A stretch of 33,546 nucleotides of DNA from Caldilineaceae bacterium bin5 (GCA_002238445.1 MPML01000058.1:1-33546), one strand, 5' to 3'; positions 17,998 to 26,012 are shown, numbered from the stretch's first letter. Made by a program: numbers and translations. The notes: generated by a model from the letters alone, not told the origin.

Positions 17998-20912
17998 AGG
18001 CTACTCTCTATGTCTTGTACTGCCGTTCCAAGTGACGAATTAGCGGGGAGGGAAGCATACTCGATCTTTTCCAAGGAATCTTTCTGTTCCCCTGCAGCGG
18101 CCTGTTCGTCGTGTTTATCCGGCATTTCAGTGGATTTGGGAGGATTTGCCAAGAACGACTCTTTTTGGAGAGCTGTTTTCAGTACCTCGTCGACCGTTTC
18201 CACCGGGATGAATTTCATTGTTTCGCGGACGTTTTCGGGCAGATCTTCCAGGTCGGCCTCGTTCGCCGCCGGCATGATTATCGTGCCCAGCCCCGCTCTG
18301 GCGGCGGCCAATACTTTTTCTTTTAACCCGCCGATGCGAAGGACTTTGCCGCGTAGAGTCACTTCGCCGGTCATGCCTATGTCAGGATGGACCGACCGTC
18401 CTGTCAGCAAGCTGGCAATCGCCGTCACCATGGTCACTCCGGCGCTAGGTCCGTCTTTGGGCAGGGCTCCTTCGGGAATGTGCAGATGGAGGTCCACATC
18501 TTCAAAGAAGTCGGAGGGGATGCCAAGCTCGCTTGCGCGGCTGCGTACATAACTGAGCGCGGCTTGCGCGCTTTCTTTCATAATTTCGCCCAACTGTCCG
18601 GTGAGCACGAAACCCTTTTTGCCTGGCATTTTGGTTGCTTCGAAGAAAAGGATTTCGCCGCCAGTCATTGTCCAGGACAGACCCACCGCCACGCCAGGAA
18701 TGCTGGTGCGGTCAGCGATTTCTTCGCGCTGGAATCGACGTTTGCCCAGATATTCGACCAGCGTGTCGGGCGTGATATTAACGGGCGAAAAGGGCGCCTC
18801 GGCTACGGCGCTCAGCTGCGGAAGCGGAACGTCCGAATTCTCAGCGCTATCGGACTGGCCGTTTGATGCAAGGCCATCGCCGTTGACCTTGGGATCCTCT
18901 ACATAGCCCTGTTGGGAGTCAGAGTCATCCAATCCCAGGGGGAGAGGCGCCTGGATCCAGTACGGTTGCATGGCAGCGATCGTCGCGGCTACCTTGCGGC
19001 AGATTTTGCCAATCTCACGTTCCAGGTTACGGACGCCTGCTTCACGCGTATAGTCGTGTACGATCTTGTGCAGCGCGGCGTCGTCAAAGACTATTTCACC
19101 TTCGCGGAGTCCGTTTTCCTTGATTTGGCGGGCGACGAGATATTGCTGAGCAATCTTGACTTTTTCGTTCTCGGTGTAACTGCTGAGCTGGATCACTTCC
19201 ATGCGGTCACGCAGCGGCCCGGGGATGGTATCGAGCACGTTGGCTGTGGTGATGAACATGACCTCGCTCAAGTCAAAAGGAACGTCGAGGTAGTGGTCAC
19301 GAAACTCCCTATTCTGTTCGGGATCCAAGACTTCGAGCAGCGCGCTGGTAGGGTCGCCGCGGAAATCGCGCCCTAATTTGTCCACCTCATCGAGCATAAA
19401 GACCGGATTCTTGGTCTCAACGCGGCGCAAGCTCTGGATTATACGGCCCGGCATCGACCCAATGTAGGTGCGGCGAAAACCCCTGATTTCGGCTTCGTCG
19501 CGCACGCCTCCCAGAGCCAAGCGTATAAATTTGCGGTCCATAGCACGGGCAATACTGATGCCAAGGCTGGTCTTGCCTACACCCGGCGGCCCGACAAAGC
19601 AGAGCAGTACACCTTCGCGCTCACGGCGAATCTTGTCGTGGGTATCCTCCTCCTCTTCGTCTTCTCGCTGCGCCTTGCGGACTGAACGGAGCTTACGTAC
19701 CGCCAAGTACTCAACTATGCGGTCTTTGATCTCATCCAGGCCGTAGTGGTCCTCTTCGAGGACGTCACGGGCGTGTGTGATGTCCAGATTGTCCTCGGTG
19801 GTTTGCTGCCAAGGCAATGAGACCATCAGATCGAGATAGGTCTTGATGACGCTGTACTCGGCCGCCTGAATCGGCATTCGGCGCATCCGGTTCAGTTCGC
19901 GCAGCGCCTCCTTGTGCGCTTCATCCGGCATGCCGGCGGCTGCGATGCGCTCCTCCAACTCGCGGATATCGGCTTCCTGCTCGTCCTCTTCGCCCAGCTC
20001 TTTCTGGATCGCCTTGATCTGTTCGCGCAGAAAGAAGTCTTTTTGCAGCTTTTCCATCTCGCCCTGGGCCTGGGACTGTATCTTGTTTCCCAATTCCATT
20101 ACGTCGACTTCCTTGTGCAGCAACTGCGTCAGGCGCAGCAGCTTTTCCTGCACGCTGTCAATCTCGATGAGCTGCTGGGCGTCGTCCATCTCGAGCCGCA
20201 TACTACTGGCGACCAGGTAGGCGAGTTGACGGGCGTTCTCGACGTTGGCCGCCATTACGGCCAGTTCGTCTGGCATTTGCCCGTCCAATTCGACGAGGCG
20301 GCGGAACAGGTCCTGAACGGCGCGGGCCGACCCGTCCAACTCCAAGCCCTCTTCCAGGGTTTCGGGCAGCACTTCAACGCGGGCCCGCAGATAGGGTTTT
20401 TCCTGGATGTACTCTTTGAGTCGGATGCGCTCCAGGCCCTGAACGGCCAATCGGATCGTGCCGTCGGGGGCCTTCAATACACGGTGAACCTGCGCCGCAG
20501 TGCCGATCTCATAAATCTGCTCGGGCGACGGCTCCTCGACAGACTCGTCACGGCTTGTTACCAGTGCGATGATGCGGCTTTGAGGCAGAGACTCTTCGAC
20601 CAGTTGAATGCTGCGTTCCTGGCCAATGGTCAAGGGAAGCCACATCATCGGATAAACGACGATGCCCCGGAGCGGCAACACGGGCAGATCATCAGCCATG
20701 TCGTCCAACTTGGAATCTGGCGAGCTTTCGGCCTCCAGCTTAATTTCTGAGGCTTCTTCTCCTTCCGACTGACCTGGATCGATGTCGGCTTCAGCGGCGG
20801 CAGGTGTTTCAGGGCTCTTGCTACTTGCGTCCTGATCTTCCGGCGCAGTCTCTTGCTCTTGCTCGTTCTCGATTTCGTCCTGCTCGTCCTTCTCTTCCTG
20901 ATCCAAACTCAT
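17994..20912 (-). CDS. lon: ATP-dependent protease Lon
   Basis: Cytosolic AAA+ serine protease of 972 aa for misfolded and regulatory proteins. The substrate-recognition LON domain begins near residue 74 with LPVLPLRGIVVYP. Walker A (GPPGVGKTS) is near 441 and Walker B is FMLDEVDK. The catalytic dyad is Ser823 (PKDGPSAG) and Lys866 (second lysine of GGLKEK), spaced as in E. coli Lon. It is longer than the usual 780-820 aa for two visible reasons: a Glu/Asp-rich extension at residues 1-73, and an insertion of about 60 low-complexity residues before the protease domain (DDSDSQQGYVEDPK onward). The frame opens 27 codons earlier; I took the ATG at 20912. It overlaps the PHP-AlbA_2 gene by 4 nt. 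Confidence 0.96.
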   Translation of the reverse strand: MSLDQEEKDEQDEIENEQEQETAPEDQDASSKSPETPAAAEADIDPGQSEGEEASEIKLEAESSPDSKLDDMADDLPVLPLRGIVVYPMMWLPLTIGQERSIQLVEESLPQSRIIALVTSRDESVEEPSPEQIYEIGTAAQVHRVLKAPDGTIRLAVQGLERIRLKEYIQEKPYLRARVEVLPETLEEGLELDGSARAVQDLFRRLVELDGQMPDELAVMAANVENARQLAYLVASSMRLEMDDAQQLIEIDSVQEKLLRLTQLLHKEVDVMELGNKIQSQAQGEMEKLQKDFFLREQIKAIQKELGEEDEQEADIRELEERIAAAGMPDEAHKEALRELNRMRRMPIQAAEYSVIKTYLDLMVSLPWQQTTEDNLDITHARDVLEEDHYGLDEIKDRIVEYLAVRKLRSVRKAQREDEEEEDTHDKIRREREGVLLCFVGPPGVGKTSLGISIARAMDRKFIRLALGGVRDEAEIRGFRRTYIGSMPGRIIQSLRRVETKNPVFMLDEVDKLGRDFRGDPTSALLEVLDPEQNREFRDHYLDVPFDLSEVMFITTANVLDTIPGPLRDRMEVIQLSSYTENEKVKIAQQYLVARQIKENGLREGEIVFDDAALHKIVHDYTREAGVRNLEREIGKICRKVAATIAAMQPYWIQAPLPLGLDDSDSQQGYVEDPKVNGDGLASNGQSDSAENSDVPLPQLSAVAEAPFSPVNITPDTLVEYLGKRRFQREEIADRTSIPGVAVGLSWTMTGGEILFFEATKMPGKKGFVLTGQLGEIMKESAQAALSYVRSRASELGIPSDFFEDVDLHLHIPEGALPKDGPSAGVTMVTAIASLLTGRSVHPDIGMTGEVTLRGKVLRIGGLKEKVLAAARAGLGTIIMPAANEADLEDLPENVRETMKFIPVETVDEVLKTALQKESFLANPPKSTEMPDKHDEQAAAGEQKDSLEKIEYASLPANSSLGTAVQDIESSL

Positions 20913-21149
20913 GGTTTTCTCGACGCGTCTGAAAGGATTTCCGGTTGACAGGTAAGGCGCGCTCTTTGGAACAGCTGCCTGCCTTCCTGCCACTTCACCG
21001 GTTTTTCGCCCAAGCGATGTTGCGTACGACTCCTTCTGACTCCGAATGAATCCAAGTTAGAGTTGCGGTACAGTTGACCAACTCCCCCAAAAATCTGCCT
21101 CCGACGCTCCTGCTTTACGCAGCAGAAATCGGGCAGAAACCGTAGAATG

Positions 21150-21176
21150 ATTGTACCACAGAATGCTGTATGTAAA
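21150..21176 (-). promoter_or_regulatory. Candidate promoter for lon
   Basis: On the minus strand an extended -10 TGGTACAAT (ATTGTA on plus at 21150-21155) is preceded, 15 nt away, by TTTACA (plus 21171-21176). The spacer is short, but the extended -10 could compensate. It would give a leader of about 230 nt before the lon ATG. I looked for a CIRCE-type heat-shock inverted repeat here and did not see one. Confidence 0.4.
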
Positions 21177-21480
21177 AGTGTGGGCGCTACCTTTTCCCAA
21201 GTATTCAGGGATGGATGTTGCTTCATATGGCGGTCTGGTGGGGGCATGAACCTCATTTCCAGGACAAGGATTGGCTTTTCACCTTGGCACTGTCAGACTT
21301 CGGCAGTCTATTGCTTTGGCAGGGTATCAGGTACTGGGGCAGGTCGCTGACCTGAATTTCCTGCCTGTGAAAGAAGCGGCTTAACAGCCGATTCACACCT
21401 CCACCTGCCAGGTATGGGAGACATTGGTGGACTGGTGGACTGATGCACAGCTGCGAAAAAGTCGCGGCGGCAGGCAGGCA
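21177..21480. other. Intergenic stretch upstream of lon, no gene supported
   Basis: Several short frames exist, but none has a ribosome site or a recognisable composition. Small palindromic elements occur, for example AGGTCGCTGACCT near 21341-21353. The right-hand part (about 21424-21480, TGGACTGGTGGACTGATG) leads into a diverged GC-rich repeat. Confidence 0.4.
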
Positions 21481-21550
21481 TGTTTTAAGGGGGGCTTTGC
21501 GGGTGAAATCCCCCGCGCAAGGGAGGGCCAGTGGCCTGACCGCCCCTATA
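21481..21550. repeat. GC-rich double-hairpin repeat, diverged copy 2
   Basis: It has the same layout as the other copies (TTTTAAGGGGGGCTTTGCG ... GACCGCCCC), but both hairpins use different bases. Hairpin 1 is GCGGG, loop TGAAATCC, CCCGC; hairpin 2 is GGCCA, loop G, TGGCC. The linker CAAGGGAG is kept. No GTAACTACT ends are seen around this copy. Confidence 0.75.
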
Positions 21551-21639
21551 ATAATGGAAGGAGCGAGTGGCACCGTCGCTTGTCACAGGCAGGGTCGCAT
21601 TTAGGATGGGGCCGAGAGGTTGGGGATGTCGGGGCGGCC

Positions 21640-21924
21640 GTAACTACTAAGCCACAGTACTTGACCAGCCAGCCGTCCCTGGAGTCATTCAGGCTCTTGG
21701 GGACGCACCTGGTGTACAGCCGCCGCCGCGCTCGCCAGCCGACAGGTTGCGAAGAAGGCACACGGTCGGTGAGGCCTGGTTTTGTAGGGGGGCGTTGCGG
21801 GGGCGCAGCCCCTGCACAAGGGAGGCCGCTTGCGGCCGACCGCCCAAAATACAATAATGTGGAGAGAAAGAACACCTTTGCCCCCTCGTTCAGATTTGCG
21901 AATCAGTTGCGGCTGAGTAGTTAC
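21640..21924 (+). mobile_element. MITE-like element A, 285 bp, IS66-type ends and 8-bp target duplication
   Basis: The left end is GTAACTACTAAGCCACA. The right end, read on the other strand, is GTAACTACTCAGCCGCA, matching at 15 of the first 17 bases. The flanks are the exact 8-bp direct repeat GGGCGGCC at 21632-21639 and 21925-21932. The interior holds the GC-rich double-hairpin module (about 21779-21850) and no transposase frame. Ends starting GTAA with 8-bp duplications are hallmarks of the IS66 family, so an IS66-type transposase elsewhere in the genome is the likely mobiliser (inference). It lies 184 bp upstream of the enolase-superfamily gene. Confidence 0.88.
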
Positions 21925-22013
21925 GGGCGGCCTAAGAATGGGGATTGAAACGAAACTTATATTGGGGAAACACAGGGCGCAACCTGTCACTTTTCCCCTT
22001 TCACGGCCTATGC

Positions 22014-22019
22014 TACACT
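22014..22019 (+). promoter_or_regulatory. Candidate -10 box for the enolase-superfamily/PhyH cassette
   Basis: TGCTACACT at 22011-22019 is an extended -10 about 90 nt before the start codon at 22109. No convincing -35 lies at the right spacing. It falls downstream of MITE-like element A, so the element itself does not appear to carry the promoter. Confidence 0.3.
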
Positions 22020-22108
22020 GCAAAGATGGGCGAATGCGGTCGGGCCACCGGCACGGTTTCGTCCAGCAGGTCAGCCCCAGTCATTAGTCTCTCAGGCAGG
22101 AGAACGCC

Positions 22109-23248
22109 ATGAAGATCACGGATCTTACCGTCCGCCGTTTTCGATATGTTTCGAACACCGTACGCGATTCAGAAGGCCACGGCCATCCTGGGCCGGACCA
22201 CGAGGCGGTGCAGTCGGTGCTGACGATCCATACCGATGAAGGAGCGGAAGGCTACTTCTTTGGCAGCCCTCCTCAGGCGCTTATCGATAGCCTGGTAAAG
22301 CCTTACATAACCGGTGAAGATCCCTTCTATCGGGAGCGCATCTGGCACAACCTGAAAGAGCGCCAGCGCCTCAATATGGCTACGATGTCCGACAGACTGC
22401 TGAACGCGGTCGACCTGGCGCTGTGGGACCTGGCGGGGCGGGCGCTCGACATTCCGGTGCATAAGCTACTGGGGGCGACCCGCGACAAGGTACCCGCTTA
22501 CGCCAGTACGATGTGCGGCGACGACATTGAGGGGGGCCTCGGTACGCCGAAAGACTACGCTAATTTTGCCGAGTGGTGCATCCAACGGGGATACCCCGCC
22601 TTTAAACTTCACACCTGGCAGCCGCCCTGTGAGGGCGCGCCCGATGTAAAGCGCGACATAGAAGCCTGCGCCGCGGTGCGCGAAGTTTACGGCCCCGATG
22701 CCCATCTCATGCTTGATCCCTATCACTACTATTCGCGCCTGGAGGCGCTTTACCTGGCCAAGGGGTTGGAAAAGCTCGACTATTACTGGATGGAAGAGCC
22801 GATGGACGAGCACAGCATGTCGTCCTACGTTTGGCTATGCGAACAAACGTCGCTTCCCATCTGCGGTCCGGAAACGGCAGAAGGAAAGATGTTTACGCGC
22901 GCCGAATGGATCAAGGCGGGCGCCTGCGATCTGGTGCGGGGCGGTGTCGGCGACCTGGGAGGGCTTACGCCGCTGATGAAGGTGGCCCACTTGTCGGAGT
23001 CGTTCGGGATGAGAATGGAGGTCCACGGCGGGGGACCGGGCAACATTCACGCCTTGTGCGCGATGGGCTTTCCCGGCCAGTATTATGAAAGGGGCCTGCT
23101 CCACCCGTACATCGACTACGAGCAGCCGCCGGCCTGGCTTAACCGTCTAGATGACCCGATGGACGATGCGGGGTACGTGCATATTTCGCAGCTGCCCGGG
23201 TTGGGACAGGATATCAACTGGGAGTATATCGAGGGCAACCTTGTGTGA
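22109..23248 (+). CDS. Enolase-superfamily sugar-acid dehydratase/racemase (mandelate racemase type)
   Basis: Predicted acid-sugar dehydratase or epimerase of 379 aa, which abstracts the proton alpha to a carboxylate. The capping domain is at 1-130 and the barrel follows. Catalytic K-L-H is at 166-168 (AFKLHTW). The three Mg ligands are Asp203, Glu229 and Glu255, with the exact 26-residue spacing of mandelate racemase, and His306 (MEVHGGG) takes the place of the general base. The K-x-H pattern is closer to rhamnonate/mandelate-racemase-group dehydratases than to the K-x-K muconate cycloisomerases. AGGAG precedes the ATG. It is the first gene of a three-gene plus-strand cassette with a PhyH oxygenase and a D-2-hydroxyacid dehydrogenase. 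The exact substrate is not visible. Confidence 0.92.
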   Translation: MKITDLTVRRFRYVSNTVRDSEGHGHPGPDHEAVQSVLTIHTDEGAEGYFFGSPPQALIDSLVKPYITGEDPFYRERIWHNLKERQRLNMATMSDRLLNAVDLALWDLAGRALDIPVHKLLGATRDKVPAYASTMCGDDIEGGLGTPKDYANFAEWCIQRGYPAFKLHTWQPPCEGAPDVKRDIEACAAVREVYGPDAHLMLDPYHYYSRLEALYLAKGLEKLDYYWMEEPMDEHSMSSYVWLCEQTSLPICGPETAEGKMFTRAEWIKAGACDLVRGGVGDLGGLTPLMKVAHLSESFGMRMEVHGGGPGNIHALCAMGFPGQYYERGLLHPYIDYEQPPAWLNRLDDPMDDAGYVHISQLPGLGQDINWEYIEGNLV

Positions 23249-23326
23249 TGGCGGCCGATTATAAGTTGGTGGAGTGAGGAGCCAGGATTTTCGAAGCGTC
23301 AGCTTGCGCCGGGTAGGAGAGGGACG

Positions 23327-24076
23327 ATGAACGAGGAAGAACGCTATCTGTTTGATGTGCGGGGATACCTTGTGGTTGAGGACGTGTTGTCAGAAGAGGA
23401 GGTCGGGGCGTTGAACCGGCTGATAGACAGCCAGGGTCTGCCGGGGCCGGAGCTGGACACCCTGGGGGCCCGTTTCGGCGGATTCTTGGAGTGGGACAAG
23501 CTTTTCTGCGAACTGCTGGACCATGAGCGAATCATGCCCTATCTGAAAACGATCCTGGGCGACGGCTTTCGGCTTGACCACTATTATGGCATCTACATGC
23601 GCGCGGGCACTGAACGGCTGCGATTGCACGGCGGCGCAACCCCTTACGATCCGCCCGAGTTCTACCACTATAATAATGGAGACATGTTTAACGGGCTGAC
23701 AGTCGTTTCCTGGAACCTGACCGCGTCGGGTCCGGGTTTGGGCGGGTTCTGCGCGGTGCCGGGCAGCCACAAGGCCAACTTTCGCTGCCCTGACAGCATC
23801 CGGAGCGCGCACGACGCGCACGAGGCCGTCTTTGTACCAGCGGCACCGGCCGGATCAGTGGTCATTTTCACGGAAGCGCTGACCCACGGCACGGTTACGT
23901 GGACCGCCGACCACCAGCGGCGTTCGCTGTTGTACAAGTACAGCCCGGGGCAGCAGTCCTGGAGCGCAAAGTACTCACAACCGCCGCAAACAGTAGGCTT
24001 GACGGACAGGCAGAGACTGCTTTTTGAAAAGCCTTATTTCAATTCGCGTCCTTCGCTGTTTGAGGATACGGAGTGA
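23327..24076 (+). CDS. Phytanoyl-CoA dioxygenase (PhyH) family protein with HxG motif
   Basis: Predicted Fe(II)/2-oxoglutarate-dependent enzyme of 249 aa. The jelly-roll motifs are visible: RLRLHGG near 98-103, GGFCAVPGSHK at 139-149, FTEALTHGTVTW with the distal His187, and Arg198/199 for 2-oxoglutarate. The first iron-binding motif reads H101-G-G rather than the usual H-x-D/E. The same H-x-G/A change occurs in Fe/2OG halogenases such as SyrB2 and WelO5. From memory, though, many bacterial PhyH-annotated proteins share this LHGG form, so hydroxylation, halogenation or another reaction cannot be decided. AGGAGAGGGACG leads into the ATG. It sits 78 nt after the enolase-superfamily gene. Confidence 0.88.
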   Translation: MNEEERYLFDVRGYLVVEDVLSEEEVGALNRLIDSQGLPGPELDTLGARFGGFLEWDKLFCELLDHERIMPYLKTILGDGFRLDHYYGIYMRAGTERLRLHGGATPYDPPEFYHYNNGDMFNGLTVVSWNLTASGPGLGGFCAVPGSHKANFRCPDSIRSAHDAHEAVFVPAAPAGSVVIFTEALTHGTVTWTADHQRRSLLYKYSPGQQSWSAKYSQPPQTVGLTDRQRLLFEKPYFNSRPSLFEDTE

Positions 24077-24130
24077 AGGACCAGTGAGCGCGGGCGCGGA
24101 TGTGCTAAGCAGAACACTGTCCATGAAGAT

Positions 24131-24158
24131 TTGGTTCCTCTTTGCAAGACCATAGTAT
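24131..24158 (+). promoter_or_regulatory. Candidate promoter before the first D-2-hydroxyacid dehydrogenase gene
   Basis: TTGGTT (24131-24136) and TAGTAT (24153-24158) are separated by 16 nt and lie 28 nt before the start codon. The 110-nt gap between the PhyH and dehydrogenase genes makes an internal promoter plausible. Confidence 0.35.
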
Positions 24159-24186
24159 TCCTTAAGTTCAACATAGGAGTATACCT

Positions 24187-25245
24187 ATGCCGCAACCCTT
24201 CCGTATTGGCGTTTCGTCCGGATTCAAGACGGCCGCTCCCGGCACGATTGAACCGGTCCTGGCGCGGTTGATCGATCCTTTGCCCCATGTCGACTGGGAC
24301 TACTTTGACGCGGGTTCAGGCGAGCCCGTTGCCGCGGACGCCATTGCCGAATTTGAAGGTGTAATCGCCCTGGGCAGTCCGTACGATGCTTCTACGGTCG
24401 CCGGTTGCGAGGGCCTGGCCTGCGTCGCCCGCTGGGGCGTCGGCTACGACCTGGTGGACACTGAAGCACTGACAGCCAATGATGTCCTGCTGGCGATTGC
24501 GGTCGACGCGGTGCGCAAGCCGGTGGCAGAGGCGATTCTAACGTTAATCCTGGCGCTGGCGAAAAAGCTGGCGGCCAAGGACCGGCTGGTACGAACTGGG
24601 CGATGGGATCTGAAAGCGCAGACGTCGGGGCTGGGCCTGAGTGGGAAGATCGTCGGCTCTGTTGGCATGGGCAATATCGGCGGCGAGATGTTTCGTCTCT
24701 TGGGCCCGTTCGACCTGGGGCGCCGCCTCGCGCACGACCCGTACCTGGACCCGCGGAGAGCAGAAGAGCTGGATGTTGAACTGGTAAGCCTGGAGACCAT
24801 CTTCCGTGAATCGGACTTCGTTATAACCAACTGCCCATTGACGGCCGAGACACGCGGGTTCATCAATGCCCGTCTGTTCGCACTAATGAAGCCGAGCGCG
24901 TACTTTATCAATACGGCGCGGGGTCCAATAGTCAATCAGGAGGACCTGGTGGCCGCGCTGCAGGCGGGCGCGATTGCCGGCGCCGGCCTGGATGTGGTTG
25001 AGCCGGAGCCGCTGCCGCTGGATCATCCGCTGATCGAAATGGAGAATGTGATTCTGTCGCCGCATGCACTGGCGTGGACCGACGACCTCTACGAGATGAA
25101 TGGCACTATCGCCTGCGAGAGCCTGTTGGCTGTATTCCGAGGCGAGATTCCCGCGTTTCCGGTCAATCGGGAGGTTTTTGAGCAAGGGCGGTTCCAGGAG
25201 AAATTGGGCGAAATGGCAGCGCGCTGGAGGGCGTTTGGGGTCTGA
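24187..25245 (+). CDS. D-isomer-specific 2-hydroxyacid dehydrogenase (phosphoglycerate dehydrogenase-like)
   Basis: NAD(P)-dependent oxidoreductase of 352 aa, interconverting a 2-hydroxyacid and its 2-oxoacid. The nucleotide-binding motif is G-M-G-N-I-G. The catalytic set Arg (NTARGPI), Glu (VVEPEPLP) and His (LSPHALAW) is complete. RWGVGYDLVD matches the family's N-terminal substrate-loop region. The length is slightly above the usual 310-330 because of the C-terminal tail. AGGAG with TATACCT precedes the ATG. It follows the dehydratase and oxygenase genes, so it may process the oxo- or hydroxy-acid they generate. MITE-like element B begins 36 nt after its stop. Confidence 0.9.
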   Translation: MPQPFRIGVSSGFKTAAPGTIEPVLARLIDPLPHVDWDYFDAGSGEPVAADAIAEFEGVIALGSPYDASTVAGCEGLACVARWGVGYDLVDTEALTANDVLLAIAVDAVRKPVAEAILTLILALAKKLAAKDRLVRTGRWDLKAQTSGLGLSGKIVGSVGMGNIGGEMFRLLGPFDLGRRLAHDPYLDPRRAEELDVELVSLETIFRESDFVITNCPLTAETRGFINARLFALMKPSAYFINTARGPIVNQEDLVAALQAGAIAGAGLDVVEPEPLPLDHPLIEMENVILSPHALAWTDDLYEMNGTIACESLLAVFRGEIPAFPVNREVFEQGRFQEKLGEMAARWRAFGV

Positions 25246-25281
25246 AGGTTCGGCATTAAACGACACTTCTAATAAGAATCT

Positions 25282-25566
25282 GTAACTACTAAGCCACAGT
25301 ACTTGACCAGCCAGTCATCCTTGGAACCATTCAGGCTCTTGGTGACGTAACTGGTGTACAGCCGCCGCCACGCTCGCCAGCCGACACGTTGCGAAGAATG
25401 CACACGGTCGGTGAGAGCTGGTTTTGTAGGGGGGCGTTGCGGGGGCGCAGCCCCTGCACAAGGGAGGGCCGAAGGCCCGACCGCCCAAAATACAACAATG
25501 TCGGGAGAAAGAACACCTTTGCTCGCCTCGTTCAGGGTTGCGAATCAGTTGCGGATGAGTAGTTAC
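25282..25566 (+). mobile_element. MITE-like element B, 285 bp, same family as element A
   Basis: It starts with GTAACTACTAAGCCACAGT, identical to element A for over 30 bases, and ends AGTAGTTAC. It has the same 285-bp length and orientation, and is about nine-tenths identical to A by eye. The flanks AAGAATCT (25274-25281) and AAAAATCT (25567-25574) form an 8-bp duplication with one mismatch. The flank differs from that of element A, so the two inserted independently. The interior carries the double-hairpin module at about 25431-25495. No transposase is encoded. Confidence 0.88.
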
Positions 25567-26006
25567 AAAAATCTTTTTCTGAAACATAGAGGCACACAGT
25601 TTCAGAAATGCCTTTGAGGGATTTCAGATTCGTTAGGGCATAGAGCTATACGCACCGCCAATCGGATTGCTTTCCCATTAGACTATCGGATATTCTCCTC
25701 TTGTTGAAGCGGCAAAGGAACGTCTTTGGGAGGCACTCTTTTCGGTCGGGAGTGATTGCCAAGGGCTTGTCTTGCGACATGCCAACTTCAACGCGTTGCG
25801 AAGCGGGTGGCTGGGCAGCTGGCAGTAGCGCGTCTGGTTTGCAAGGAACTTCATTTGGCGTTTGACGGCACTCCGCCATTAGAACTGCCATTGGGTCTGT
25901 GTGCCACGATCAAATGGCGCAAAGGATTATTCCGATTGATAAGTGCGGCGTGAGGCCCTGCATGCTAATAGTGCCAACTGAATTCAGCCAAGCATTTCGG
26001 CAATGG
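25567..26006. other. Intergenic stretch after MITE-like element B, possible gene decay
   Basis: There are small open frames on both strands (about 60-80 codons), but none has a ribosome site or a family I recognise. The base composition is less GC-rich than the neighbouring genes. It could be a decayed gene or transposase remnant; I see no motif to prove that. Confidence 0.4.
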
Positions 26007-26012
26007 TATACT
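25983..26012 (+). promoter_or_regulatory. Candidate promoter for the lipoprotein/di-haem peroxidase pair
   Basis: An extended -10 TGGTATACT (TATACT at 26007-26012) is preceded after 18 nt by TTCAGC. It lies 47 nt upstream of the TTG start at 26060. The -10 is close to consensus and the -35 is poor. Confidence 0.5.

Noticed and set aside
20994..21180. CIRCE or other heat-shock operator before lon
   Set aside because: No TTAGCACTC/GAGTGCTAA-type inverted repeat is present; only a weak extended -10 promoter was found.
21546..21948. Open frames of 109-174 codons overlapping MITE-like element A
   Set aside because: They run through inverted ends, target duplications and hairpins. The same kind of frame reappears in the other repeat copies, so they are repeat-derived.
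21640..25566. Composite transposon carrying the three-gene cassette
   Set aside because: Each element has its own, different 8-bp target duplication, and no duplication spans the whole block. The two insertions look independent.
25646..25953. Small open frames on both strands after element B
   Set aside because: No Shine-Dalgarno site, no recognised family and conflicting strands; recorded only as possible decay.
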